Below are positions 52,986 through 62,798 of a stretch of 64,000 nucleotides of DNA, one piece after another (position 1 is the first letter of the stretch; each line of letters starts with the position of its first letter). A program made the translations under genes and the position numbers. Under the pieces are notes generated by a model that was not told the DNA's origin, did not search any database, and saw only the letters and a list, made by a program, of their open reading frames with translations. Source of the DNA: Pseudoruegeria sp. HB172150 (GTDB lineage Bacteria > Pseudomonadota > Alphaproteobacteria > Rhodobacterales > Rhodobacteraceae); assembly GCF_013184805.1 (NCBI RefSeq), contig NZ_JAATNG010000002.1, positions 496,001-560,000 of the forward strand. The letters are read 5' to 3'.

Positions 52986-54932
52986 ATGACGGAGCCGCTG
53001 ATTTCTCTGCATGGCATCTCGCGAAGCTTTCAGGCTGGCGAGGATACGATCACGGTTCTTCGGGATGTCGACATCGACATTTGGCCTGGTGAACTGGTGG
53101 CGATCGTCGGAGCGTCCGGTTCAGGCAAGTCCACGCTGATGAACATTCTGGGATGCCTCGACCGCCCGACCTCGGGTGTCTACCGCTTTGGCGGGCAGGA
53201 TGTTGGCGGGTTGGAAGCTGATGCGCTTGCCCGACTGCGCCGCGAGCACTTCGGTTTCATCTTCCAACGCTATCAATTGCTGGCGGATCTGAATGCCGTC
53301 GGTAATGTTGAGGTGCCTGCGATTTATGCCGGAGAAAGCCGCCAGTCGCGGAGGGACCGCGCGGAGGAGTTGCTGACGAAGCTTGGGCTGGGTGACCGAC
53401 TGAACCACCGGCCAGGCGAGTTATCCGGCGGACAGCAGCAGCGGGTTTCTGTGGCCCGTGCGCTTATGAACGGTGGTGAAGTTATCCTTGCAGACGAGCC
53501 GACCGGTGCACTGGATAGTAAGAGTAGCGCGGAACTGATCGACCTGATGCTGGATCTCAACGGTCGGGGCCACACTATGGTCATTGTGACCCATGACCCG
53601 GAGGTCGCAAAGCACGCAAGGCGCGTGATCGAGATCCGGGATGGAAAGGTAATTTCGGATCTGCGGACGCACGACGACAGGGACAGAACCGATGCTATGG
53701 GAATGCGGGTGCCGCGCCCCGCCGGCCCTGGAGCCGCGTTGCGCCGGTTGAAGGAAGCAATGGCCATGTCAATCCTGGCATTGCTGGCACACCGTGTTCG
53801 CAGCGTGTTGACCATGCTCGGGATCATCATAGGCATCGCGTCTGTCGTTCTGGTCGTCGCCTTGGGCACCGGAACACAGGAGAAGGTTCTGGAGAACATC
53901 AGTTCGCTCGGGACCAACACGATCTCGATCCGTTCCGGTAGCGGCTTCGGTTCGAGGGACGCGCACAGGACAGAGACTTTGGTGCCGCCAGATGCCAGCG
54001 CGCTCGAATTGCAGAGCTACGCCGAAAGTGTGTCTCCCGCAGTCAGCAACACCGCGTCTGTCGTTTTTCGTAATGTAGAAGCCTCGGCATCGATTAATGG
54101 TGTGAGCGGAGGCTACTTCGAGGTGCATGCCTACGAGACCGTTGCGGGCAATGTGTTCGATGCCAATGACGTGACGGATCGTGGTCAAGTGGCTGTGATC
54201 GACGAGGATGCTCGGGACACCTTTTTTTCGGATGGCTCCGATCCGCTGGGCCAGGTGCTACTGGTTGATCACGTGCCGGTCCGGGTGATTGGTGTTGTCC
54301 GATCGACCGGCGCCAGTTTCGGCCCGTCTTCGCTGAACGTCTGGGTGCCTTACACGACCGCCATGGCGCGGATTTCCGGCCAGGATCATCTGGACAGCAT
54401 TTCGGTGCGAGTTGCAGATGACTACGATATGGGCCTGGCGCAGCAGGAGATTTCCGTGCTCATGCTGCAACGACACGGGACACGGGACTTCTTCCTTTCT
54501 AACAGTGACACGATCAGAGAGACGATCACTTCGACGACGCAGACCCTGACCATTCTTGTAGCCATGATCGCGGTGATCTCACTCATCGTCGGAGGCATTG
54601 GTGTTATGAATATCATGCTGGTATCCGTCACCGAGCGGACCAAAGAGATCGGTGTGCGTATCGCGATAGGGGCCAGGCGGTCCGACATTGTAAGTCAGTT
54701 TCTGATTGAGGCGATTCTAGTCTGTCTCGTAGGAGGCATTGTCGGGGTTGTCTGCGCTATGGTGGGAGGCCAACTGGTCTCCGTCTTTATCGAAGACGTG
54801 CGATTGAGCTTTTCCACAATTGCCATCGTCTTAGCTTTCATATCGTCGACTGCGATTGGTGTTACATTTGGCTTTCTGCCGGCACGTTCCGCGGCTCGGT
54901 TGGATCCTGTAGTGGCCCTCAGCCGAGAGTAG
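52986..54932 (+). CDS. MacB-like efflux ABC transporter (ATPase-permease fusion)
   Basis: 648 residues, the usual MacB length. The ATPase domain has Walker A IVGASGSGKSTLMNILGC, Q-loop FIFQRYQLL, signature LSGGQQQRVSVARAL and Walker B VILADEPTGALDSKS. After a linker (about 225-265), a first membrane segment is near 280-300, then a periplasmic domain. Three C-terminal membrane segments with VMNIMLVSVTERTKEIGVRIAIGARR and LPARSAARLDPVVALSRE complete it. Substrates of such pumps include macrolides, peptides and siderophores; nothing here identifies which. Confidence 0.95.
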   Translation: MTEPLISLHGISRSFQAGEDTITVLRDVDIDIWPGELVAIVGASGSGKSTLMNILGCLDRPTSGVYRFGGQDVGGLEADALARLRREHFGFIFQRYQLLADLNAVGNVEVPAIYAGESRQSRRDRAEELLTKLGLGDRLNHRPGELSGGQQQRVSVARALMNGGEVILADEPTGALDSKSSAELIDLMLDLNGRGHTMVIVTHDPEVAKHARRVIEIRDGKVISDLRTHDDRDRTDAMGMRVPRPAGPGAALRRLKEAMAMSILALLAHRVRSVLTMLGIIIGIASVVLVVALGTGTQEKVLENISSLGTNTISIRSGSGFGSRDAHRTETLVPPDASALELQSYAESVSPAVSNTASVVFRNVEASASINGVSGGYFEVHAYETVAGNVFDANDVTDRGQVAVIDEDARDTFFSDGSDPLGQVLLVDHVPVRVIGVVRSTGASFGPSSLNVWVPYTTAMARISGQDHLDSISVRVADDYDMGLAQQEISVLMLQRHGTRDFFLSNSDTIRETITSTTQTLTILVAMIAVISLIVGGIGVMNIMLVSVTERTKEIGVRIAIGARRSDIVSQFLIEAILVCLVGGIVGVVCAMVGGQLVSVFIEDVRLSFSTIAIVLAFISSTAIGVTFGFLPARSAARLDPVVALSRE

Positions 54933-55186
54933 ACGCTTCCGCGAAATTTTGTTTTCTCTGCCCAAACGATCCCTCCCGAGTCAAGGTGCAGCTGTCCTTG
55001 CCGGTGCGCGTCGTTTCAGGTTGGTCTGCCGTGTACTTTCGGTCTGCGGCTCTCTCGTCGCGCTTCCACGGCGGGCAGGATGGACGATATGACAATATTC
55101 CAAACAATAGGGCGCACGGGCTTTGACTCGTCTGCCCGCACTTGTTGGTTTGCATATGATCCGAGCGCAGGGTTGTTTGTTGATGT

Positions 55187-56065
55187 TCATTGATGAATCG
55201 CCGTCCGAGCGCGGCTCGCATCGAAGGTAGTCCAGGCGGCTGCGGAGACGACCAGGACGGCGCCGATCCAGAACCCTCTCGTTGGAATCTCTTCGAAAAC
55301 TAGGTAGCCGACGCTGACGGACAGAACCAGGCTGAGATAGCCGAGGATCGACAGGAAACCGGCCTCGCCATGGTGATGCGCACGGAGGAAGCAGGCTTGC
55401 GCCGACTGTGCGAAGACTCCGATAAGGAGGAGTGGCGCGAGGTGGCCAGGCTGCACCGGCACCCAGTTCCACAGCGCGAGCGGGGCGGTGAAGGCAGCCA
55501 GACCTGCGGTGTAGTAGGTCATCATGACGATCTGCGGCGTGCCGCGTAGGCGCCGAGTAGCGATCACAGCGCCGGATCCGGATAGGATGACCACGCCAAG
55601 TGCGGCGAGGCCCGACGTCCACGCAACCTCAGTCGGGTTAACGGCAATCAGCACGCCGACAAGCGCCACGGCCGCTGCGACCCAGCGGGCTGTGCCGATG
55701 GTTTCGCGCAGTAGCAGTGCGGCCATGACCATGGTGACGATTGGACGTGTGAAATTGACAGCGGTGAACAGCGCCAATGGTAGCCGCGCGATTGCGAAGA
55801 AACTGGCCGTCAGCGTAATGACGGACAAAGTGACGCGTAGCAGGTGTAAGAGCATATCCTTGCGCGGGCGAAAGCTGGCGCGGTGGCGCCAGATCAATGG
55901 GGCCAACAGCACTAGTCCTACGGCGGCGCGCAGGAAAACAACTTGTGCGGCAGCGTAGTCGGCGCCGAGGGCTTTCACGATCGACAGCGCCCAGATGTTG
56001 AGCGACATGTCCGCGATCAGCCAGGCGCCCCCCTTGATGTTGTCGCGCGGATCGTCCGCGTTCAT
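55187..56065 (-). CDS. EamA/DMT-family transporter
   Basis: 292 residues with ten predicted membrane segments in two EamA repeats of five, e.g. IADMSLNIWALSIVKALGADYAAAQVVFLRA at the start and SVSVGYLVFEEIPTRGFWIGAVLVVSAAAW at the end. ATG 56065 overlaps the stop of... the convergent reading is not relevant: on this strand the preceding PIG-L gene ends at 56062, giving an ATGA overlap. It is therefore the third gene of a ROK-PIG-L-EamA operon. Members export or import small metabolites; substrate unknown. Confidence 0.88.
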   Translation of the reverse strand: MNADDPRDNIKGGAWLIADMSLNIWALSIVKALGADYAAAQVVFLRAAVGLVLLAPLIWRHRASFRPRKDMLLHLLRVTLSVITLTASFFAIARLPLALFTAVNFTRPIVTMVMAALLLRETIGTARWVAAAVALVGVLIAVNPTEVAWTSGLAALGVVILSGSGAVIATRRLRGTPQIVMMTYYTAGLAAFTAPLALWNWVPVQPGHLAPLLLIGVFAQSAQACFLRAHHHGEAGFLSILGYLSLVLSVSVGYLVFEEIPTRGFWIGAVLVVSAAAWTTFDASRARTAIHQ

Positions 56066-58395
56066 TTCCTCGGAGCCACGAAATTCGCCATAAGCCGGAA
56101 GGCGCCGGGTACGAGGTTTTCCATCTGGATGTGGACGATCAGGGCACAATGGACATGGCGGCCCTTGCCGATGTCGGCGACCAGTAACGCTCCCTTATGT
56201 GGCGCCTCGTTGGGATCCGCCAATTCGAGAAGCGGCGTGTACGCGTCATCCCAGCTTTTGGCGAAATACAGGCCGCGCTCTTTCACCCAACCATCCCAGT
56301 CGGTGGGGCCGATTGGATTTGGACCGGAAAGGACGGGATGGTCGGTGAGTTGCGTCACTGCGGCTGTCTCGTCAGTAACACGCCATCGCAAGCTAGGTTG
56401 GCCGACCTCCAGTCGCCGGGGCGGCACGGTGTCCGGGTCCCAGTTGTCCCAGGGCCGATGATACAATGTCACCAGCGTTCCGCCGGACCCGACCCATTCA
56501 TTGATCCGGGGCATGAGTTGAACCAGCCCTTCCCGAAAGCGAAGGGCGAAAATGCCGATGACAATCGTATCCAGTTCGGCGAGTCGCGGGCCGTCGAGAT
56601 CCTCTGGTGACAGCTCGGTCACATTTGCGCCAAGTGCGGCGAGCCAATAGCCGATACGGTCATTGCCGCTGCCGATGTATCCGATCCGAGCGTCCGGAAC
56701 TGATACGTCGAGTACACGGACCTTCAATGCGGCGGGCCGGCTACGGGCAGTGGGGTCGATATGATCGTAGGAGATGCGGCGCACCATTGAAGCCGGACTC
56801 CTGCCGAGCTTTACTGGCAGAGTGTACAACCCCGGATGTACGGACTCTGGAGCGGTAATGGAGTGACCGGTATCCGTTTCGGTGGTGGACCAGCCAGCCG
56901 GTAAATCGAACTCTGGTGACGCACCGGCGGGGTGAACGTCTGAAACCCGCAAAGACAAGGTTCGACCCGGTGCATTTAGGTTCAGGATCTGAGTCTCCGG
57001 GGTCAGCGAGGCTGTTGTGGCAGGCAGGGCAACCGGCGGTAGTTCCAGCGGCAGACGAGCCTGTGTGTCGCCGAGGTTCAAGATCAGCGCAGGGGCCGGC
57101 GGCGACAGCGGATCATAAATGGCGCGGTACGGGTCTGTGGGGGCGGCGTCGGAGGCGAGGCTGAGCTGCGTGTCGGTGGCAAACCAGCCTTGCGGCAGAT
57201 CGAGCTGCGCCTTCGCCGCAGGTGCGTCACCTTTCATGAGCTCGACTGTCAGAGGCGTGCTCTCGCCTGGTCGCACCCATTGAGCGCCGGTACGGGCGCG
57301 CGCCTCGGCACCAACGGCCAGCCGTAAAACGTGTCCGAGCTGATCTTCTTTGGCTGTCAGACGGTGGAGAATGTCCGGTGCTGCCTCTGGCGGGCAGACA
57401 TCGCGCGCGTCGCGGATCGCAGCGAGCGCGCTTTTTGCGGCGTCTGCTATCGCGGCACAGTCAGGAAAAGCGGCGCGTATCTCGGTGATGGCTTTGGCAG
57501 CGGCGGCAAGATGTATGTTCGCGGGACCAGCATCGAGATCGGCGAGCGACACCGGCAGACCGGCCGCAACGTCGTTGTCAGGAGCGGGCACGTGGCTTTC
57601 CAGCAGATGCAGCGGGAATTCGCGTTCCGTTCCGTTCGCAGGCCATCGTCCCATGCCTTGTGTCCGGTGGAAGGCACGGGAGTGTTGGCCGATACGTTCC
57701 CAGGTCCAGCCCGTGACAGGATCGCGGCCAGACGGGAGTGTCAGCGTCGCGGGCGGCGGCGGCAGGTCGTCGTCATAGGCTTGTCCTGCGCCGGACCAGG
57801 CGGGCAAATAGAGTTTCTTCACTTGCCAGGGTGCAGCATTCGACGGGAAATTGGGGTCGGCTGCCGCGGCCATCGCGAGCCTAACGGATTCGGTCATCGC
57901 GCGGTGGTGGCCATGCTGGCCGGGAATATCCAGGAAGGTCGGACACAGGATATCGGGCCGGTCGATCCGCAGGATCTCGACCATGCGTGCAAGCGTCCGG
58001 TCAGCACCCCAACGTCCCAGTGTTTCGACGCCACTCTTGGAAAATCCGAAATCGGTGATCGGGTCGTCTGGCCCTTCCGACAGCCAGTACATCCGCATTT
58101 GGAGGACATCGCATGCGCGTTCCATTTCGCGCGTTCGCAGCGCACCCAGATCGGCCCCGGCCTCGGTTCCAATGTCGTTCTGTCCGCCTTCGCCGCGCGT
58201 CGAGCAGGCGTAGCTGAGATTTATGCCGCGGCCATGAAGCATGCCGGCCAGCATTGCAGAGGTCTCGTCATCCGGATGCGCGCCGGAATTCATGAACCTG
58301 ATCACAGAACCCAGCGGCAGAAGCGCCAGCCCGAGGTCGGTCAGGCGCGCATGAGCGCGGTCGTCGGCGAGGCGGCGTTGGTCTCTGGTTGGCAT
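56062..58395 (-). CDS. PIG-L/LmbE-family deacetylase with long C-terminal region
   Basis: 777 residues. The N-terminal ~260 residues form a PIG-L zinc deacetylase: FMNSGAHPDDETSAMLAG (the HPDDE zinc motif near residue 40), ACSTRGEGGQNDIG, TREMERACDVL, and DILCPTFLDIPGQHGHHRAMTESV (second zinc His). The C-terminal ~450 residues are beta-rich and end in a segment like a ThuA/glutamine-amidotransferase fold (RIGYIGSGNDRIGYWLAALGANVTELSPEDL, LDTIVIGIFALRFREGLVQL). PIG-L enzymes de-N-acetylate sugar conjugates. It starts 7 bp after the ROK gene, so it should be under the same control as the divergent transporter genes. Confidence 0.88.
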   Translation of the reverse strand: MPTRDQRRLADDRAHARLTDLGLALLPLGSVIRFMNSGAHPDDETSAMLAGMLHGRGINLSYACSTRGEGGQNDIGTEAGADLGALRTREMERACDVLQMRMYWLSEGPDDPITDFGFSKSGVETLGRWGADRTLARMVEILRIDRPDILCPTFLDIPGQHGHHRAMTESVRLAMAAAADPNFPSNAAPWQVKKLYLPAWSGAGQAYDDDLPPPPATLTLPSGRDPVTGWTWERIGQHSRAFHRTQGMGRWPANGTEREFPLHLLESHVPAPDNDVAAGLPVSLADLDAGPANIHLAAAAKAITEIRAAFPDCAAIADAAKSALAAIRDARDVCPPEAAPDILHRLTAKEDQLGHVLRLAVGAEARARTGAQWVRPGESTPLTVELMKGDAPAAKAQLDLPQGWFATDTQLSLASDAAPTDPYRAIYDPLSPPAPALILNLGDTQARLPLELPPVALPATTASLTPETQILNLNAPGRTLSLRVSDVHPAGASPEFDLPAGWSTTETDTGHSITAPESVHPGLYTLPVKLGRSPASMVRRISYDHIDPTARSRPAALKVRVLDVSVPDARIGYIGSGNDRIGYWLAALGANVTELSPEDLDGPRLAELDTIVIGIFALRFREGLVQLMPRINEWVGSGGTLVTLYHRPWDNWDPDTVPPRRLEVGQPSLRWRVTDETAAVTQLTDHPVLSGPNPIGPTDWDGWVKERGLYFAKSWDDAYTPLLELADPNEAPHKGALLVADIGKGRHVHCALIVHIQMENLVPGAFRLMANFVAPRK

Positions 58396-58402
58396 GTGGG
58401 AC

Positions 58403-59569
58403 CTATCTTGCGGCGATCATAGGAGTGAAAGCCTGGTTGATGACGAGCGCGGCTGCGCCCAGCGTTGCGGTCATCCGGCCGGACGCGCCTCTTAGCAGTC
58501 GGGGGCGTTCGCGGTCGGGTCGTGTGGCAACGGATCGGTCCGGCAGCGAGACGCCAGCGATCATGTGGTCTAGCAGCGAGTCGGGCATCGCGCCGCCAAG
58601 GATGATCGCCTGCGGATCGAACAGGTTCTCGATGATGGCGACGGCGGCGGAAAGAGGCTCGGCCGTGCGGTCTAGCCATTGGGAGAGGGCTGGATACTCC
58701 TCGGCATAGAGCTGTGCGAGATCTTCGCCGCTTTCGACGTTTACTCCGGTATTGCCGAGAGCACGCTGAACTGACAGTCGGCTGACCGCAGATTCCAGAG
58801 GGACGATGGCGCCGTCTGAAGGTACCGGGATATGGCCAATCTCACCCGCGTTGCCATGTGTGCCGGCCACCAGTCTCCCCTCATTCACGACGCCAAGCCC
58901 GAGGCCGGTGCCGAAATAGAGGAATGCATATGTGTCGAGCCCACGAGCAGCGCCGTTCACCCGCTCCGCCATGGCGGCGGCGTTCGCGTCGTTCTCGACT
59001 ACCACAGGAAGGTTCAGCGCGTCGGAAAACAGCCGGGCAGGTTCGACATCGTCCCAGGCAGACAGTTCGGAACCGCTTTCTCGAATACCGGTCGCGCCGA
59101 ACGGGCCGGGCATAACCATGCCCGCTCCCAGCAAGTGCGCATCTGGGTTTTCCGCCAAAGCTATGTCGCGGAGCGAGAGTACGGCGTCGGTTACGTGATC
59201 GGGGTGTGTGTCGGCAAGCGCCACACGGCGCGAAAAGAGCGTCTCGCCCCCAAGGTTCAGGACAGCTGCAAAGAGCGCGTCAGGCCGGATCTCGACCCCC
59301 AGCGCATGCGCGCCTTCCGGATTGAGTGTGTACTGGACGGCGGGAAGGCCGCGCACGCCTGCGCGACGTCCACATTCCACGATCAAATCTTCACTCAGCA
59401 AATCGGCGATGATGTTCGAAACTGCCTGGGTCGACAGTCCGGAGGACCGCGCAATCTCGGCGCGACCGATCTGTCCTGCCGCGCGGACCCGGGACAGGAC
59501 CACCTGCCGGTTGTGGCTGCGTGATCTTTCGGCATTTGCGCCGACAGTTTCCAGCGGGCGGACGATCAT
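58403..59569 (-). CDS. ROK-family transcriptional repressor
   Basis: 388 residues. N-terminal winged helix (NRQVVLSRVRAAGQIGRAEIARSSGLSTQAVSNIIADLLSEDL in two helices, about 20-62), then a sugar-kinase-like ROK domain with [48 protein letters not shown]. The usual zinc Cys cluster of ROK proteins after the EIGH motif is not seen here. It probably binds the inverted repeats just upstream and senses a sugar brought in by the ABC transporter transcribed divergently. Confidence 0.92.
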   Translation of the reverse strand: MIVRPLETVGANAERSRSHNRQVVLSRVRAAGQIGRAEIARSSGLSTQAVSNIIADLLSEDLIVECGRRAGVRGLPAVQYTLNPEGAHALGVEIRPDALFAAVLNLGGETLFSRRVALADTHPDHVTDAVLSLRDIALAENPDAHLLGAGMVMPGPFGATGIRESGSELSAWDDVEPARLFSDALNLPVVVENDANAAAMAERVNGAARGLDTYAFLYFGTGLGLGVVNEGRLVAGTHGNAGEIGHIPVPSDGAIVPLESAVSRLSVQRALGNTGVNVESGEDLAQLYAEEYPALSQWLDRTAEPLSAAVAIIENLFDPQAIILGGAMPDSLLDHMIAGVSLPDRSVATRPDRERPRLLRGASGRMTATLGAAALVINQAFTPMIAAR

Positions 59570-59576
59570 GAGGCCC

Positions 59577-59620
59577 GATTAACTCAATACACTTGATAAC
59601 TCAAGCATGTTGAGTTAATC
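59577..59620. promoter_or_regulatory. ROK operator: nested inverted repeats
   Basis: GATTAACTCAA (59577-59587) and TTGAGTTAATC (59610-59620) are perfect 11-bp inverted arms 22 bp apart. Inside them CTTGA-TAAC-TCAAG (59592-59605) is a second perfect repeat with the same TTGA/TCAA half-site. The element starts 8 bp before the ROK start codon and lies 69 bp before the binding-protein gene, fit to control both directions. Confidence 0.75.
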
Positions 59621-59688
59621 GGAGAAAAGCTCTGACAAAACACGTCACCGGGGCATCGACTGCGCCCCAGGAAAACAGGGAGACGACA

Positions 59689-60957
59689 ATGGAATACGAA
59701 AAAACAAGGGCGATGTTCCTTGCCTCAAGCCTTGGCATCTCGGCGCTGTTCGCGGGCGGCGCGCAGGCGGTCGAGATCGAGTACTGGCAATATTTCTACG
59801 ACGCACGTGTCAAGGCCATGGAGCAGTTGATCGAGACGTTCCAGGAGCAGAACCCGGACATTACGGTCACCATGACGACCTTCCCGTATGATGACTACCG
59901 TACCAAGGTCGCTGCCGCGATTCCCGCAGGGGAGGGGCCGGACGTTGTGCAATTGTTCTATGGCTGGTTGAACGATTATGTTGCAGCGGACTTGATCCAG
60001 CCATTGCCTGCCGATGCATTTCCGCCGGAGAAGATCGACGAAGAATTTTTCCCGATGGTCCAGGCGATGAAAGGGGATGAGGGTTATTGGGCGCTGCCTA
60101 CTGCGGTGCGTTCTCTCGCATTGTTCTACAACAAACGCCTCTTCGAAGCGGCCGGCATCGAGGAGCCGCCGGCGACACTCGACGAACTCGTAGAGGACGC
60201 CAAGAAAATGACCGAAGTCGATGGCGCAGGCAACGTGACCCAGGTCGGACTGACCGCCGGGATGACCGCGCAGGACCACCATTGGTTCCGGGAGGTCTTG
60301 GTTCGCCAGTTCGGCGGAGACCCGTATCTCGATGACTACAAGACAGTGAATTACAACAACGAAGCCGGTCTTGACGCGCTTAATTTCTACGTCGGTCTGG
60401 CCGAGGGTGATGTGCCGGCCACCTCTTTCGGCTTCATGGACGAACCGCAGGCTGCCTTCAAGGCAGGACGCGCTGGTATGCATATCGACGGGTCGTTCCG
60501 GATCGGATCGCTGGCAGACATTCGCGGCCTCGAGTGGGGGGTAGCCGAGTTGCCCGCTGGTGCGGACGGTACCCAGTCGAACTACTCGTCCTACTGGGTA
60601 AACGCCATCACAACGAAAGCAGAAGGCGAGAAGATGGACGCCGCGGTCAAGTTCATGGAGTTTGTCACTTCGGACGAAGCGATGCAGGTTTGGCTTGACG
60701 TCGTTGGTGAATTGCCAGCGAAGCCGTCCGTTGGCATGACTGATGACAATGCTAACGACCCTGTTTTCGGTCCCTTCATTCGCGGCCTAGAATATGCGCA
60801 TACCACCAAATTCGCCAATGAAAGCGCCCAGCGCGAAGCGATGAACCACATGGTGGAAAGGATCACCATCGAGGGAACCGATCCCGCTGACGCGCTCGCC
60901 ACGGCTGCCGAGGAAGAGCAGAAAGTGCTCGACGACTACTACGCCACTTCGAACTGA
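59689..60957 (+). CDS. ABC transporter extracellular solute-binding protein (sugar type)
   Basis: 422 residues. Signal peptide at the N-terminus (MFLASSLGISALFAGGAQA), then VEIEYWQYFYDARVKAMEQLIETFQEQNPDI, the start of family-1 carbohydrate-binding proteins. GPDVVQLFYGWLNDYV, ALPTAVRSLALFYNKRLFEAAGI and AAFKAGRAGMHIDGSF are further family blocks. ATG 59689 has GGGAG upstream. It delivers substrate to the two permeases that follow; the ATPase is not in the window and may lie downstream or be shared. Confidence 0.95.
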   Translation: MEYEKTRAMFLASSLGISALFAGGAQAVEIEYWQYFYDARVKAMEQLIETFQEQNPDITVTMTTFPYDDYRTKVAAAIPAGEGPDVVQLFYGWLNDYVAADLIQPLPADAFPPEKIDEEFFPMVQAMKGDEGYWALPTAVRSLALFYNKRLFEAAGIEEPPATLDELVEDAKKMTEVDGAGNVTQVGLTAGMTAQDHHWFREVLVRQFGGDPYLDDYKTVNYNNEAGLDALNFYVGLAEGDVPATSFGFMDEPQAAFKAGRAGMHIDGSFRIGSLADIRGLEWGVAELPAGADGTQSNYSSYWVNAITTKAEGEKMDAAVKFMEFVTSDEAMQVWLDVVGELPAKPSVGMTDDNANDPVFGPFIRGLEYAHTTKFANESAQREAMNHMVERITIEGTDPADALATAAEEEQKVLDDYYATSN

Positions 60958-61024
60958 TTTGATCCAGTGCACCCCGGCCCGCTCGGGGCGGGGTGCAGCC
61001 CATTGGGGCGCGAGGAGTCAACGG

Positions 61025-61918
61025 GTGCGTTTATACCGCAATCTTTCCATCCGACAGAAACAGATCGTCTGGGCATGGACCTTTCTGTCGCTGCCGGTCC
61101 TGTTCTATGTGGTGATCCGGTTTTATCCGACCGGAAATGCCATCGTCATCTCGTTCCAGGACTGGAATCTTCTGGGTGACCGGACCTGGGCAGGGCTTGA
61201 GAACTACCGCAAGCTTGTGGCTGATCCTGTGTTCTGGAAGGTGTTCGGGAACACGTTCCAATACCTGCTTATCGGTACGCCGATCAGCCTCGTGATTTCC
61301 TTTGTCATTGCCTATCACCTCGACCGCGTGCGTTTCGCACACGGTTTTATGCGGATGCTGTACTTCCTCCCTTTCATGACCTCGGCGGTGGCAATGGCCT
61401 GGGTCTGGCGCTGGTTCTATCAACCGGTGCCAATCGGCCTCTTCAACAACTTCCTGGCTTCGATGGGCATTCCGCAGGTCAAGTTTCTTGCATCGACCAC
61501 CAACGCTCTGCCCGCAATTCTGGCGCCGGCCGTCTGGGCCGGGCTGGGGTTCCAGATCATCATTTTCATGGCCGGCCTGCGCGCCATACCACCAAGTTAT
61601 TATGAAGCCGCGCGCATTGACGGGGTTTCGTGGTGGACGGTGCTTTGGGAGATCACGATTCCGCTGTTGAAGCCCACAATTGTTTTTATCGTTGTGTTCT
61701 CGTCAATCGGGTTTCTTCGGATCTTCGACACCGTATTCAACATGACATCCACCAATCCAGGTGGCCCGCTCAATTCGACGAAGCCTTTGGTGCTGATGAT
61801 CTACCAGACTGCGTTTACCTCTTTCGACATGGGCTACGCCGCGGCGCAAACGGTGGTGCTTTTCCTGGTGCTACTGGTGGTGAGCCTGCTGCAACTCTGG
61901 ATCCTGAGGGACAAGTGA
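61025..61918 (+). CDS. ABC sugar transporter permease (MalF-type)
   Basis: 297 residues with six membrane segments. The cytoplasmic EAA loop is YYEAARIDGVSWWTVLWEITIPLLKP. GTG 61025 has GAGGAG upstream and gives a short cytoplasmic N-terminus; the frame open to 60959 has no such site. It forms the membrane channel with the next gene, whose start is one base after this stop. Confidence 0.93.
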   Translation: MRLYRNLSIRQKQIVWAWTFLSLPVLFYVVIRFYPTGNAIVISFQDWNLLGDRTWAGLENYRKLVADPVFWKVFGNTFQYLLIGTPISLVISFVIAYHLDRVRFAHGFMRMLYFLPFMTSAVAMAWVWRWFYQPVPIGLFNNFLASMGIPQVKFLASTTNALPAILAPAVWAGLGFQIIIFMAGLRAIPPSYYEAARIDGVSWWTVLWEITIPLLKPTIVFIVVFSSIGFLRIFDTVFNMTSTNPGGPLNSTKPLVLMIYQTAFTSFDMGYAAAQTVVLFLVLLVVSLLQLWILRDK

Positions 61919-61919
61919 A

Positions 61920-62798
61920 GTGGCAGTAGCAGAAGAAATCCGCGCGTCCTCCGAAACGCTTCTTGACCGCAAAGCGACACGGCGTCCGGCAAACCTGGGC
62001 CAGATCATCCGCTGGACGATCCTGTTTCTCGGCGGGATTCTGATGGTGATGCCTATTGCCTTCATGATTTCGACCTCGCTGAAATGGCCGCACGAGGTTT
62101 ACAACCTGAACCTCATCCCTGAAGAGCCGACGCTCGATAACTATCGCTATGTGCTGGAGGACGGCCGGTTCTACTGGTGGTTCCTGAACTCGCTTATCAT
62201 TGCCACGATCACGACGCTTTCGAATGTCTTCTTCGACAGCCTGATTGGCTACACCCTGTGCAAGTTCCGCTTCCCAGGGCGCTACATCGTCTTCATCGCA
62301 ATCCTGTCGACGCTGATGATCCCGACCGAAATGCTGGTAATTCCGTGGTACCTGATGAGCCAGCAGTTCGGCTGGCTGGACACTTACTGGGGAATTATGT
62401 TTCCCGGGCTTATGACCGCCTTTGGAACCTTCCTGATGAAGCAGTTCTTCGAGACGGTGCCTGACGACTTCATTGAGGCGGCACGCATAGATGGGCTGAA
62501 CGAGTTCCAGATCTGGTGGACCGTCGCGATGCCGCTGGTCCGCCCGGCGCTGGCCGCACTGGCGATCTTCGTCTTTCTTGGAAACTGGACGGCCTTCATC
62601 TGGCCGCTGATCGTGACCAACTCGACGGAACACTACACGCTGCCCGTTGGGCTGTCCTCGTTCGGTGACGAGGCAGATGTGGCCTGGGAACTGATAATGA
62701 CGGGTGCAGCTATCTCGACGCTGCCGACACTGATCGTCTTCCTGATCTTCCAGCGCTTCATTATCCGCGGTGTTGTCATGGCGGGGCTGAAGGGATGA
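61920..62798 (+). CDS. ABC sugar transporter permease (MalG-type)
   Basis: 292 residues with six membrane segments and the EAA loop FIEAARIDGLNEFQIWWTVAMPLVRP. GTG start at 61920. The end FQRFIIRGVVMAGLKG is typical of MalG-like subunits. It overlaps the lyase gene by ATGA. Confidence 0.94.
   Translation: MAVAEEIRASSETLLDRKATRRPANLGQIIRWTILFLGGILMVMPIAFMISTSLKWPHEVYNLNLIPEEPTLDNYRYVLEDGRFYWWFLNSLIIATITTLSNVFFDSLIGYTLCKFRFPGRYIVFIAILSTLMIPTEMLVIPWYLMSQQFGWLDTYWGIMFPGLMTAFGTFLMKQFFETVPDDFIEAARIDGLNEFQIWWTVAMPLVRPALAALAIFVFLGNWTAFIWPLIVTNSTEHYTLPVGLSSFGDEADVAWELIMTGAAISTLPTLIVFLIFQRFIIRGVVMAGLKG

Noticed and set aside
57331-58422. Plus-strand open frame of 363 codons opposite the PIG-L gene
   Set aside because: Shadow of the conserved deacetylase domain; composition and lack of motifs argue against coding.
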